64,000 bases of DNA from Pollenia angustigena. Taxonomy: Eukaryota; Arthropoda; Insecta; Diptera; Polleniidae. The DNA is taken from NCBI GenBank assembly GCA_930367215.1, contig OV884056.1:48794308-48858307 (forward strand), in the 5' to 3' direction. The notes under the pieces were generated by a model, which was given only the letters and a program-made list of their open reading frames with translations, made no database searches and was not told where the DNA came from. Shown in pieces: positions 28,001 through 43,000 of this stretch; position 1 is the first letter of the stretch; each line of letters begins with the position of its first letter. The translations under genes were made by a program, and so were the position numbers.

Positions 28001-31000
28001 TGTGCTGACTTATCACCTTATCAAATTGTGCTGGAATCCGTAAATATTTGACAATAGCTCCCTTACCAATATCACAACTGCGGTAACTAGAATGAGTAAA
28101 GAGGCCTAATATAAGGCCTAAATTAGCAGACACATGCCCTCCTCGCCGCATTCCATACTTATTTATTTTTTACACAGGCTGTCATTGGGCATAAGCCCTT
28201 CCACACACCCTTTAATAACAACTTAGAACCCTTCCCAAAGAATGGAGTAAGGAAATTCACTAAAAATAAAACATAAATAAAAATGAACAACTTCCTTTCT
28301 CCCTTCTTAAAGAAGGGAGTAACGAATGTGTACTAAATATTTTAGAAGGTCTTTCAAAAATAAATTTATACTTTCTAGAAGGCATATGTTCTGAAGGCAG
28401 GATACCATACGAAGCGAATCTTTTCCGTTCTTCCAATATTTACCGCTAGGGCTTTCTTACTTATGTTTGTATTGGTATACAATTTGGTGATTATCAATTC
28501 TATAGCAACTTCAATGTCGTAGCAAAATTTTGTAATGGAAGGTTTAGAGCTTTCAAACAATAAAACCTCAAATACATCTATAAAGCATAAATTAGGCATG
28601 ACGTAACCAATACCATACAAAACAGCTTATTAAACCAATTTTATTGGCAGCACTGGATATTAGGTGACTTACCATAACGACATAACTATCACCTTACAAA
28701 CCAACTAAATTTTGGTTTCTATGCACGCAGAGAAAGAAAATTTGTCAATATGGTTACCTCAAACAAAGCAATTATTAAAGAAAATTTGTAAACCTAGTAT
28801 GGTTAATTTAATCATATTATTGTCACCGACTATCATATTATGGTTAAATTAATCCTCCATGACAAATCCATAACCATGTTATGGTTGCCTCTAAAACAAA
28901 TTTTGTTCCTCTTTCCTAAGAGCGGCATGCTATAGTTGAAAATCAATCATGCTATTAATAGGACTTAACATAATTTTGCCTCTATTAACCATAACATGCT
29001 CGGAGGCAACCCTAATATGATTGAAGCTTATTTATAAATGGTTAAATTGTAAGGGCCGATGTTGAATGTGAACCACACCTAAACGCCAAGTTTTTTTGAC
29101 ATTTCTCTATTTCAGACTTACTCAATTTGAACCATGGAGAGATACATAATCCAACAACGTCTTAAAGTTATCCAGACTTATTATGAAAATGGGCGTTCAA
29201 ATCAAAATGCATATCGTGCACTTCGTGATGTGAGAACACCAGTGCATGCTCGTACAGCTCGTACTGCAGGAAATATTGCTGCTGTTCGCGATAGTGTGGC
29301 TGAAGAGCCGTCCACCTCAACTCGTCGTCGTGCCCAACAATTGCACCTCTCACGCTCGTCGTTGATGAACATTATGCATAAAGACTTGCATTTACACGCT
29401 TACAAGGTGCAATTGGCTCAAGAACTAAAGCCTCTTGACCATTCCAAACGTCGTGAATGGGCAGAATGGTGGCAAGAAATGGCAACAGTGGATGATCAAT
29501 TTTCGAAGAAAATCATCTTCAGTGATGAGGCACATTTTCACCTCAGTGGATTCGTCAATAAACAGAATTGCCGCATTTGGGCGAATGAGAATCCAAGAGT
29601 GATTGTCGAAAAACCAATGCACCCACAAAGAGTGACTGTTTGGTGCGGTTTATGGGCTGGCGGCATCATCGGGCCGTATTTTTTCCAAAATGAGGCCGGT
29701 CAGGCAGTTACTGTGAATGGTGTTCGCTATCGTGAGATGATAACGAACTTTTTATGGCCCGAATTGGAAGATATGGATGTGGACGATATGTGGTTTTAGC
29801 ACGACGGTGCCACTTGCCACACAGCTAACGAAACAATGGCTCTTTTGCGCAACAAATTCAATGGTCGTGTTATCTCACGTAATGGCGATGTCAATTGGCC
29901 GCCAAGATCATGTGATTTGACACCGTTGGACTTTTTTCTTTGGGGTTATTTGAAAGAAAAGGTATACGTCGATAAGCCAGCAACAATTCAAGAGCTAAAG
30001 GATGAGATAATTCGGCACATTAACGGCATAGAACCTCCATTATGCCTCAGGGTCATCGAAAATTTAGACCATCGGATGGAGGTGTGCCGCCGTGGTCGCG
30101 GCGCCCATTTGGCCGATATTTTGCTCCATACATAATTGAGTAAAACCAATATATCATAATAAAATAAAATTACAATAATTTCCTAAATAGTTTGTGTTTT
30201 ATTCAAAATCAAAATCGGCCCTTGAAATTTAGAGGACTAATTTAACCATAATATGGTTGCCGGTGACAATAATATGGTTAAATTTCATTTTGTTTTTCTT
30301 TACCAACTTACAACTACAATTAATGTTGGAAGAATTCAAAACAATTGTAGTGGGGAATGTAAGAAGGGATAAATTCACTGTTTATTGTAGATGTTATTGT
30401 TTAAACTTTGATATTGTTACACATAGAACTGTAATATCTTTAGTTTTTCTAAAATCTTTGGTTTAAGTTTCCTAACGATCTGGCCTAAGCAACCAGTAAA
30501 ATGAGCATAGGAATAGCTTATCCCATCAATAAGAATACAAATTGGGAATTAAGCACGACTAACAAAATCTTTTAAATTAAAATTTTGTATTCTCAAAAAT
30601 TACTTTGAGAGTAATATGTTTAAAGCCTTCCGTTAAAAATAGTTCTTTTTGGAGCTGACCATATCATGTTTACGTTACGTCTTAATAGACTTTAAGTATC
30701 ATATAAATTTAAGAGGCAACCACATAATTTTTTCTGCTGGGTTCATTATTGGACTCACTATTCAGAGATAAAAATTTATTGAAATTTTAACAAAAAAGCT
30801 GTTTTTTTCATAACAGGGAAAGTTTCTTTCACCATAAATAAGTTCGACTGTAGTTACCTTAATTAAAAAAAAAAAAGAAAAAATACTTCCAGCAGTTAAG
30901 AAAAAATGCCAGAATACACTTTTTCTAGATAAAATCACAGCTTTAAACTCTCTTTTTTCTGCAGATTATGAACTGTTGATGCCTTTATGTACAAGTTCTT

Positions 31001-34000
31001 GATAAAAGTAGATTTTCATTAAAGTTTCTTACTTTTACCAATTTCCTGGTATATGAATCGCATAATAAATTACTTGGAAAACAGATATTGAACATAATTG
31101 AATTTAAATTAAAAAAAAATTATAAAAATAAAATATTTGAGCTCGAGGCTTGGATTGTTGTTTAATTAAAATTCTTCTTTATTTATTTCCAATACTTCGC
31201 TACTCTTCGAGTAGCATCCTCAGGGAGTATCTTTAATTTAAATATAAAAACAATACAAAAGGTAAGTATAATTTGGTTTAAACAACAATTATACATTTAA
31301 GTGTAATTGACAATTTGCATAAACAAACAACAAACACAATATTAACAACAGTAATACAACAACAATAGATTTTTTAAACAGTATTTTTATATATTAACAC
31401 ACGCACTCACAATGGATTTTATATAAACAAACAAAATTCTAAAAATTTTTTTTTCCTTTTTCTGCTTTCCTTATCGTTGCTTGTAACTCGTCATCATAAA
31501 TACTACTAAACATAATAATATTATTGCATTTTTCTATTCCCTTTATTGACTAAATGTATGTAGTTGTTGGAACAAGTACTCTCTATGTCGCTCTTAAAAT
31601 TGGTACGCTGTGTTGGTTTTGTTCTTATGATATTTAGCATCTCCAGTATGTTCCTTCGTTTGTAATTAAATTCGGTTTGTAAAACTTTGACATCATTAAA
31701 ATTAGGGTAGTGTTTATTTTCCAGACAATGTTTTACCAATGCAGTTTTTTGTGTTGGATTACTGAGTTTTAATTTATTGTCAGATTTGTGACCAGCGATT
31801 CTGGTCCTCAGTTTATTTGTTGTTGTACCTATGTAAACCATATCACATTTCTCAGTTAAACTTCCACTGCATGGTATTTGGTATATTAAATTAGATTGAT
31901 CCATCATTTCGATTTTATCCTTTGTCTTACTAAATATTTTGGAAAGATTGTTGTCAGTTTTATGTGCTGTTGTAACATTTTCACCATTAAATAATTTTGA
32001 TTTTACAAATCTTTCGGATAAATCAGGTACGTATGTAAGTGACTGGCATATACATTTTTGGTTCCACGGCTACTTTATAATTATTTCCTACTTTTTTATC
32101 GTAATCACGGATAAGTTTGTCGGCAAGTTTTCTCGGAAAATTGTTATTTAGTTATACAGTTAGGGACAAAATTGTTCACAAATTAGCGTTATTGGCAAAA
32201 TAGGCTATAAATTTTTGTTTTATTTATAACTATTTAAATTTTTTTAACTATATGAAAAGTAGAACATTTCAAGAACTCAAAAATAAAAACTTTTCCAAAA
32301 ATATATGTTCATAATATTTTACACGGTATCAGTATTGTCTTCTGGATGTGAACAATTATGACCTTAGTTAGAGATTATTGTTGTATTTGGGTCCTAGCGT
32401 TTGGTATGTTGTCCATTTGCTCTTTTAAGCTGCCTTAATCTTTTTTTCCATTCTTTTACAAGAGTTCTTAGCAGTTTTGGCTCTATTTTTTACAAGCTTT
32501 AACGGCAAGCTCGGTAAGCTTATATCCAGTGTTAGGCGGGTTCCTCTGAGCAAACAAAAAAGTGGTATTTTGGAAAGGACCAAAGGTACTCAAGTGGCTA
32601 CTACTCTGGCGACTAATTAGGTAAAATTATTTTCGAGTTTTTATTTTTTTCAAACTAACTTTTAGGTATTTCTGAAGTATGCTTAATATTGTTGTCCTGC
32701 ATAATGATATCACACTGTCGTGATTCTTAGCCGAATATGGCTTATCTTAGAATCAACGGGTCTTTAATGATGATTATGTAGTGCTTGGCACACATTCTAC
32801 TTCTGAATTAGCGGAGTGTTCGAAGCTGGTTCCCGCGAAAACAATCTCATGTCATTTATGAGATCATCAAAATTTTAACATTTGGAATTATTTCACTCTT
32901 TTACGCTAACACTTTTAGGCCAGCCATGTTAACTCTGGTCCGCCTGCCTGCAATCCCATAATTTTTGTCCGATCTAAGCATGTTACACGAATTAAATCTT
33001 TAAAACTGAATTTTTCTTACTTTTTTTGCAAACTTCAGCCGTTTTCAGCTTTTATTTTTGCTAAAAGATGGGTTGTCGCTCTTTATTCTAGCTACTAACC
33101 TACTAGAACTTAAGCAACTTCGTATGATTTTAGCGCTTACATCTAAATTGTACTCTATGCTCAGTATTTGCCGTACCTTAATAGCTATACTGACAACACC
33201 AATAACAATAAGTCGCTTTGATTCGCGAAAATCATTTGGCTAAAGTTTTTTTTGGGCGACCAGCTTTGTTGCTTTTGGTATCCAAACTACACTTTTTTTT
33301 ATTTAACATTTAAATCTCTCTGAATTGTTGTATTTTGTGTGATCTTGCGATGTGGGACTTCTTTTTATAAATTTTTTACAATGCTTTGTTTTAAAATTGC
33401 CGCTTCTGACTTACAGTTCTTGAAGAAACTAGGCAAAATTTAACTGCTCGAATTTTTTTCAAATTTTAAAAATATTTAATATTAATGAATTAATTGACTC
33501 ACTTTAAAAGCAAATCCCACAGATTAAACTTGAAATTTTGTTGGAATTTTTATGACAGATTCACACAGGGTCAATATTGTTCACACATATGGTTTGGATG
33601 TTAGCTTAGTATTAATATAAAAACAAACGGTACTTTTGAAAATAAGTTTACATAGTATTATTTTAAAATGTAGAAACCCATACAATAGTTTTTGAAAGTT
33701 TCCAAGTTGAAACTTTAATAGTTTTCATGATAAACATAAATGTTTTATAATTTCGTGAACAATTTTGTCCCTAACTGTATATTATGGATTTTTCTTTTAT
33801 TGTTTCTATGGAATTCAGCGTCACTTAGGCTTAGCGCTCTTTTTATTAAATTGTTAGCGTTAGTTATAATAACTCTTTGAGGGTTTTTCGAAAAAAAGTT
33901 TATTATTCGACCAGAAGACGTTGGTTTTTGGTACCAGTCCAATTTTAAAACGTTACCTTCCCTAATTACAATAGTATCCAAATATGGTAATTTAAAATTA

Positions 34001-37000
34001 CACTCTTCCTCAACAGTAAATTTAATTGTATTGTGAAAATTATTTAATTTTGTCAATACCTCCTCAATTGCACTTTCCCCAACTATACTAAAAATGTCAT
34101 CAACATACTTCGTCAAGATTTTGGGTTTTATCGTTAAATTTTCCAACACCGTCTCTAAAAGTTTTTCCATCACGATGTCTGCAATTATGGGTAATGCCGG
34201 CGAGCTCATCGGAAGACCTTTTTTCTGCGTATAAATTTTGCCGTCATATTTAAAATAACGATTATCCTTGATGCAGAATTTTACAATTCGTAGAAATAAA
34301 TTCTTTTCCATTTTTGTATACCTGGAGATTTCCTCCCATTTTTCTTCTATAGCTACTAAAGCTAGATCGAAAGGGATACTGGGGAAGAACGAGACAACAT
34401 CAAACGAAATTAATCTTTCATAGTCCTGTATAGTCAAGTCTTTAATCCTATTTCTAAATTGCACTGAGTCCTTAACATTAAATTAAATTTTTCTTTAACA
34501 TCCAGTCCAGCTGAAGAAGGCCGTTCATAAGGCCTGCTGAAGAAGGAAAAGCAGCAGGTCTTGACTGGCTAGGATATCGTGTGGTAAGGCCTTATGTCTG
34601 AGAAACAAGGGCTTCCAGAAGGCCTGCTTACTACTTCTTTTTACCGCTGGGTCTTTTCAAAAGTGTCATTGTATTCCTTTTGATTTAACAAAAAAAAAAA
34701 AAAAAGAAGGTAATTTATCAACAATAAAACAAATAGAAATAAAATAAAATACAAATGCTTAAACAAAATCAAAATATTATAGGATCAAAAGATGCCATAT
34801 AAACAAACCTGTACATAAATTTAAATGTTTGGAATACAACTCAGCATTATAAAATTAATGACAATAAAACATATTACTAGGAAACGGTTTCTAAGTTTTG
34901 TTTATATCAAAGCGAAGTCAACAAGCCAAACTCGTCGCTACAACAATTACTAACAAAAATAACAGGCATTTTGTTTGTGTAAAAATTTCAATTTGTCAAA
35001 ATAGCTGTTTACTACAAGTGGAATGAAAATGTAAACAATGAACAATTTTGTTGATTCTTTTTTTTTTTGTATTTTATTTTGTGTTTTTTAAGATTTATGC
35101 CCGTAATTTAAACAACAAGAAATCTAGCTGTGCATAGAAATCTTTGCTGTAAAAGCTGCCATATTTTTAAAGAAAACTTAAGGTAAAAACGCGTAGGCAA
35201 AATAAACCTTGAAATAGTTAAAGATAACTGTTAGGTACGAACACGACCTGGGGGCAAATCATGGCAGTCGTGAGCGAATACTTTATCGATTCGAAAGCAA
35301 TTTTATATCAGTCAATACTGAACTAATCGGTATTATTTTTTCAGTGTTTGAAAACTCAAATAAATGCTTTACAACACCAAAAATATAATTCCGATCCGTT
35401 CAGTATGGACAGAAAGGATTGCAAATTGAATTGCTTTCGAATCGAAATAGTATTCGATCACGACTGCCATAACTTGGCCCCTGCTTTTTTTTTTTTTTTT
35501 TTTTTTGTTGGTAAATTGCTTTTTTGACCGCCTTTTACTCAATGCAAATGGATGAAACTTTGCAGGCATGCATATTCCCGATGCCAATACACGAATACAT
35601 GGGCGTAGCCAGGATAAAATCTATAGGGGGGCAACATTTTTAAAACTTTTTCTTTAGCTTCACTTCGGAAAATCAAATCTTGTAACGTTAATTTAACCGC
35701 CTTATACTCAATGCAAATGGATGAAACTTTGCAGGCATACATATTCCCGATGACAATACACGAATATATGGGCGTAGCCAGGATAAAATCTAGCGGCGAG
35801 GGGGGGGCAAATTTTTTTTAAATGTTCTTTTTTAAGAAAAGCGTTTCTTAAAAAATTTTTTTAAACGTTCTTATTTCAAATTTATTTACAAATTAGTTAA
35901 TTTACAATTGTTGGTCTCAGCGCCTCATTAGTGTTCGTTAGTTTTAGTTGTGCTTAGCGCCCTTTTGGCTGGTAGAAAAAGAAAACCAAAAATTGCACAC
36001 AAAAACAAAATACATATACGAAAAATACTAAAAGCCAGTCAAAAAAGTTCTACACAAACAAAACACATACACAATACACACACAAGGTATTCGTGCGGTG
36101 ATCGTTGCTAAAAAATTTTTAATGTTAATTTCTTCATCAATGTAAAAAACGAAACATTATAGAACATTAAAATATAATGTTTGTCTACAAAATCACTACA
36201 AATGTTCTGTTTTTTTAACGAAGAACAGAACGCTATAGAATGTTCGGCTTTTTCTTGAAAATAGCTACGAACAGTATTAAGGATTGTGTTCGTCTTCACA
36301 AACACTAAAAAATTAGATATCGTTCCTGGATGTATGAGCCGAACGCTAAATAATATTCTGTTTATTTTCGATTACTGATTAAAAGCGAATATTTATTTGT
36401 TAGTTGGCAATCGGGTTAGAGAAGAAAGAGGGGTTGCCAAATAGACACAAAACGAGATTTCATATTTGTTAATATGATTTTTCATGTATGTATCATACTC
36501 GTATGTATGCATTTGAAGAATATAAGACAATTAGATATGAAAACAGACATGTTTGGAAAGACATCGTGAAAATGCAAAATGTTTTTGATAGCATGTTCAA
36601 AAGAAAATAAAGAAAGCAGACATTTGTGAAAAGACATCGTATTTGATAAATAAAAATTAATATATCCTTTTATTAAAAAAAAAATATTTTCCATAAGCAG
36701 ATTAAAATAGCAACTAAAATAATTAAAAACATTAAAAAATAAAGCTGGTGAACATGCGTATGACTAATTTAAATTTACTATAAAACACTCATACGCCACC
36801 ATGTCCAAATTTGATTTGTTTTATTCTAAATACTTTTATAGAGATTGTGTCATATTGTTTGTAAAACATGGAAAGAATCATAGGAACACCATAAAGTATA
36901 TTTATATATGAACATTAGGGTGACCGTTAAAATCAAAAGTTGGATTTATTTAGGTCTCACTCGCCAATTTGGTGGGTATTGATAAAAAAAACAACCCAAA

Positions 37001-40000
37001 AAAATGTTTAGGACGATCGGCGAAGGCTAAGCCGTCCCTCAAGCCCGCCAAAGTTTGAGAAAAATCGTAAAGTCCGACTTGTATGACTTATATTTAGGAA
37101 AATGTTAATTTTACATAAAAATCGTTTTCTAAGAAGTTGTTGTTAGTAAAGTTTCCAACAACTTTTGCCTTAACAAGTTTTCTCTAAAACTCATATTGAA
37201 CAAAACCTAATTAAAATAAAAAGTAAACAGCAGCATTGATGCGAATTTTTTCTTTAGAACTGTTTTTTCTTACACACGTCAATTCAGCTTTAATATTTGT
37301 GTTTGTGTGCGTTTGCTTAAAAAAAATAGTCAAACGCATATTATTTGTTTCTAACGTACCACGGTTGATAAAGTTGGTGCTACTTTTTTTCTACAATTCA
37401 AAGCCAACAAGTACGGTGGTACCACCGTGACTCATTTGGTACTATTTCCAAATTTTTCAAACCTAAATATTTATAATTGATATAAAATGGCAACTCGTAT
37501 TTACTGTCCAATGAATATAAACTGATTTCAGTGTTTGGCGTAAATGGTTTTGCCACAGTGCAAATGAAGAATTTCGTAGCGTTTTTATGAAATCTGAAAT
37601 AAACTCTGTGTATGTTGTTGTTGGATTTAACAAAACAGCTATGATATTTTGCATTTGCTCTTTGTAAGACCATTGGAACCAAACAATAAACTTCGCTATT
37701 GTGAATAGATTTTTGCACTTAATCATTGGACGATTGCATATGCCACATTCTAAATTTAGTATCAGCGGCAGCATATAAGGCTTCATGGCAAAATATTATA
37801 AAAACAAAGGAACGAAATAGACCGTATGTACCAATGGTTTCAAGTGTAACCGAAACAAAAGTCTTTTTCTTTTATAAAAAAAAAAATATTTATTACTATT
37901 GGGGTCGAAAAAGTACGATTGTAGAAGTTCGTAAGTACGATATTGGTTTTCTCATTTATCATCCCTGTAACATACCTGCATGCTTTCTTTATTCTTTAAG
38001 GGGGCTCTCAAATAAAATTGTCAACACAGACTAGAAATATATTGAAGAAAAAGCCCCAGAACTGCCAAGGAATCGCCCCAAGGGGGATTAAATATATGAC
38101 GGACCTTCATTAGTTTTTTGTGCTTAACATTTTCTTAAAACATACTTGCTTATATCTCCACCCTTAAGGGGGCTCCCATACGAATATGCCGGTTTAATAT
38201 AATTCTTAAATTTGGCCACTGCAGCGCTAAGATTGCCCTTAGTTGTGTCAAAAGTATGACCAACCTCTCATAATTTGTTTTATCCCCATTGCCAAAAACA
38301 ATTTGGTTTCTAAAACGACTACGCATGTTAGAAAAACCTAAAACAATGGTTAAAGGTAATATTATTGTGGAATTTCGTTTTTTTAGTTTATTTTATAAAC
38401 TAAACCGTTTTTGAGTTACGCTGTGCAACCTCCTCCGTTTTCGAAATTTTGAAAACAAGAGCTAACCTAAAAAACGGTTAGCACCACTGAATTCAGCGTA
38501 TCCGAATTAGGGTAAAACGCCAGGTGCCCGGCTGGTCGTTTTTTTTTTTTTAATAAATAATAAAAATGTTTTTCAACAAAACTAATTCATAGAAAATGCG
38601 TTTCTTTAATGAATTAAAAATTAGATTTTTTAGTGGCTTTTTCGATATTTTAAGTTTATTTTGTTTAATAAGAGATAAAGAAAAACTTGTGAACAAATTT
38701 TCTACAAAATTAATATTTTCTAAGTTATTAAACATAAAAGTCAGATTTCATGTAAAATTATAATTTTTCTCAAACTTTGGTGGGCCGTCCCCTTAGCCTT
38801 CTCCGATCGTCCTAAAAATTTTTGAGTTGCTTTTTTATTAATACCCACCAAATTGGCTAGGGAGACCTAAATAAATCCAACTTTTGATTTTAACGGCCAC
38901 CCTAGGGTACCACCGTACTTTTTGGCTTTGAATTGTATCAAAAAAGTACAATTGCACCAACTTTAGCAACCGTGGTACGTTAGAAACAAATGATATGCGT
39001 TGACTATTTTTTTTTAAGCAAACGCGCACAAACACAAATATTAAAGCTGAATTGACGTGTGCAAGAAAAAACAGTTCTAAAGAAACAATTCGCATCAATG
39101 CTGCTGTTTACTTTTTATTTTAATTAGGTCTTGTTCAATATGAGTTTTAGAGAAAACTTGTTAAGGCAAAAGTTGTTGGAAACTTTACTAACAATAACTT
39201 CTTAGAAAACGATTTTTATGTAAAATTAACATTTTCCTAAATATAAGTCATACAAGTCGGACTTACCTATTTTTCTCAAACTTTGGCGGGCTTGAGGGAC
39301 GGCTTAGCCTTTGCCGATCGTCCTAAAAAAATTTTTGAGTTGTTTTTTTATCAATACCCACCGAATTGGGGGGTTAGAGCATGGAAAAATAGAAAAAAAA
39401 TTTGATCCATACAGTTAACGACCACCCTAATGAACATACATATCTGTTCTCTGGGTCTAACGATGTCCATCTGTCTGTCCGCCTGCCTATTTAAATTGCA
39501 ATTTTGGTTGCAAGAGAAAACCTTGGGAAACTTAATTTGGGAAAACAAATTTCAGATAAAAGAGATTTTGGTATTTCAGCTCTTGTTGCAATAAAACTAT
39601 ATCCCAATACTATGATAATCATACGAAATAAAATAAAATAGCAGAACAGAAATGTCCTTGTTTGGATTTAAAAATATGCAGTACTAATTTTGTCTATTAT
39701 TTCGCCTAAGCAACCGATACAAATAAATGTGTTTTAGGCAGAATGATCTTGGCTGTTTAAACTCGAGTTAAGGGATTATAAATATATCTAAATTTTACGT
39801 AAATTTTGTAAAAATATTTCTACGAAATCATGGTCTTGATGGAATAAATGAAATAAAAGGAAAAAAAAAATTTAATTTTTAAACTTAGACCATTTTAAGG
39901 TCTAAATACTTTTACGAACGATTCTCCAATTTTGTAAAACCCGAGAAAAAAAGATTTGTCAGGCCATCAAAACACGTATTTTCTTGTGAGTTTCATCTTT

Positions 40001-43000
40001 GGAGTCAAATCTCTTTCCACCGAGCCATTTCTTTAGGTTTGGAAATAAGATATAGTCTTTCAGGGCTAAATGCAGGGAATAGGGAGAATATGTGAGCAAT
40101 TCCTAGCATAATTGATGGATTTCTTTTCCATGGATTGCTAAATAAGTCACACGAAATTCACTTTCAATTTCTATGTTCTCCTCAAATCACGATGTTGTCT
40201 GCTATTATTGGCCGTCAAACATAAAATAAGGCAGTTTATTACATTTTAACAGGAGTCAACTGACCGCTATGCTAATCTCGTAACAACTACAGATGTTGAG
40301 GTAGAAAAGGGTCAATTATCAATGCTTAGTTTACACTTTATGTGTGTATGTAAATCTCAAAAGTATGTGTCGTGAATTTTCGCTTTTCTTATGAATTGGT
40401 TGGCTTTCTTGGAAAATTCTTGACTTCTTGGCAAGTTTAACCTTTACCTACCATGGTAGAATAAGTACAAGATATAGTCATTAGAAACAATCACCCCTAT
40501 CGTGAATAACAAGTGGAATTTTTGTTCCCATGAAATTTTCATTCCCCTCGAAGGGGAAAAAGCAATCGTGAATCTCATGTGAAAAATTTTTCACGCTATC
40601 AGTTCCAGTGAATGTAAAAAAGAAGAAAGATTAAAAAAAAATTAAAAATCAATGAAATTTTTCTTCAAAAATATACAAGTAAATATTTTAAAGAAAAGTT
40701 AAAATAATAAAGCAAAATATTTAGTATTGGAAGGATATTTTGATTACAACGTTAGGTTTTTGCACATTGAAAACTTAATGAAGTAAAATATTTCCAAAAA
40801 TTCTGCCACCAATCAATCGAAAGCTTCACAAAACCGCAGGCAATCGACCTGTTGTTTTGTATTTTGTTGAGCAATATATCGGTTTGTGCCTTATTAACTT
40901 TATTAACCCTTAATATTCGATTTATAGGAGGAGCTAGCAAAAATAAAGTGAGAAAATCTAAGGGAAATGTGAACAAATTACGAGGGAAACAATTTTTCAC
41001 GATAAGGGGAATTTTTTCTCATGAAAATTTGTTCGCGTTATTATTCTCCTTTGAATTATATTTTTTCATGGGAGTTGTTCACGATCGCAAATATGTAAAA
41101 AGGCGAAAAATTACGAGGGAAAAAGTATTCACGATAGGGGTGAATGTCAAAAAAAAAAGAAAATAAGGAAAAAAAATTAAACAAGCGACAAAAATAAAAT
41201 AAATTAATTTGACATTACATTGGTAAATAACAAGGCGAATTCAACAAGGTTAACTCTTTAGAACATCTGTTCGTCAGCTGTAAAATCCGATTTGTCCATA
41301 AATTTTATTTTTTTATTATTTTTGTTTTTCATTAAAAAAAAATTGTGATTAATGAAATTTGTGAAATTTTTTTTTCTATTATATTAACAGTTGTATTTAA
41401 TGAAGATCCTTAACTTGAGCAAAATGTGCAAGAACAAAAAAATTGTGGCGTAATTCTAGTTTGCCAACGCAGCTCCAAATAAAAAAGACAAAGGGGAATA
41501 GAAAAGGGAAAAATAATATTTTCATATAAATTCGCGATTCCCCACTACATTTCTGAACGCAAATAGCTAATACTGTTATAATTTAAGAGCTTTTAAATAG
41601 TTCTTTCTGAATATGAACATTTTATTTAAAAATTCTTAATCCATTAAGGAGCGGCGATGAGTTTGCCACAACACAAGAGTTTATAGGTAGTTAGCATATC
41701 AATTGCTATGCGGAGAAGCTTTATTTAGCGAAGTCGGTGTTTGTTATACCATAGATGAGAAAATCCTTGCGCCCGACTGAAGGCCGGCTATGCGGAGAAG
41801 GTTTATTTAGCGAAGCTGGGGTTTATTTGATTAAATTTTTGTTTCCTAGTGCACTTCCGTAACATTTTGATAAACAATTTTTTAAAAATTGTTTTAGGAG
41901 CTAAAGTGTTAAAAACTTTTGGATACATTTTACATTTTCAGAAAGATCTGTTCAAAAGCTTTTAAAAGACACCAATATTGGCCACATACGTTTACAAATG
42001 TAGTGAAAAATCGCAAATTCATGTGAAAACTTCAGAATTCCAATAATCGGAAGCTATGCGTTTCCTATAATTTTGCCATTTAATTTTTTCTTTTTGCGTT
42101 AGTAAACTAGACTTTTTTCCAATTTTTATGTATATGCTGGATCCTTGAGCAATTCTTAGTCTATTTAGCCATGTCCGTCTGTTCAAAACACTCTCAAAAT
42201 AACTCAAAAGGCAAGAACAATATTGGTGTACAATTCTTTCCACTTCTCCTGAGCATTTCGGAATTGAACTCTACCACAATCGGTTTAGTAGGAAACGAGT
42301 CAAATAACCAAATGTGAAAAATCGTGCCTTTAAAATTTATATTTCTCATTAAATCTTCTAAAACATAGAATCCATTAAATTTTGTTAAGATTGGTGCATA
42401 AACACACAACTTTACATATAAAAAAATTAATAAAATTTTTTATTGATTACTTTTTACTCACACTTTTCGTAAACAACTATTTTGACAAATCGGATTTGTT
42501 ACACTAAGAAAATGCCTGTTATTTTTGTAAGAGTTGTAATTGTTGTAGCGACGAGTTTACCTTGTTGAATTCGCCTTGGTAAATAATATATGTTCTTATT
42601 ATACTATGCTTTTCACAAATTTAAATTAATCAAAATTACTTTTTCTGGGGATTTTTATGCTCCTTTGTTGAATTTGCAGTTTTTAGATATCAAGCGCGGT
42701 TTCTAATATTTTGCTCCATTTTTGATATTTCAGCAATTTTATTCTTTTTGGTAAGTTTTACTTTTTTTAATTAAGATATTGTTTTTTTGAAATTTAACTA
42801 TTATTAGCGAATTTCGCGAAGCTGTTGTTTGGTGTACGACAGAGTAGAAGTGCGGTAGGCCCGGTCATGGGTGGGTCATTTATGCAGAGAAGCTTTAGTT
42901 ATCGAAGCCGGTTTTTTATATCAAAGAGGAAAAAAATCCTTGCGCCCGGCCGAAAGCCGGCAATGCAGAAAGGCTTTCGATAGCGAGGCCGTTGTTTGTT

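Larger units (their letters stand above)
28720..30610. repeat. R3-associated repeat carrying mariner copy 2
   Basis: 28720-29044 and 30230-30300 share palindromic ATTTAACCATAATATGGTT and GGTGACAATAATATGG motifs, also seen in the core of the 25.5-kb fold-back element. 30330-30610 is an R3 copy (CTAACGATCTGGCCTAAGCA). The mariner at 29045-30229 splits the left part. Confidence 0.7.
31145..34490 (-). mobile_element. Penelope-like retroelement, 5' truncated, split by Tc1
   Basis: The reverse transcriptase (33780-34485) and GIY-YIG endonuclease (31521-32150) regions lie in the order typical of Penelope-like elements, with a 1.6-kb Tc1-like element between them. The reading frame is lost at the 5' edge near 34490, so the N-terminal part is absent. 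The 3' UTR holds a hammerhead-like motif near 31200. Confidence 0.9.

Noticed and set aside
40852..41166. 104-codon plus-strand ORF as a gene
   Set aside because: It lies within a 653-bp inverted-repeat element, has no recognised domain and runs into its terminal repeat.
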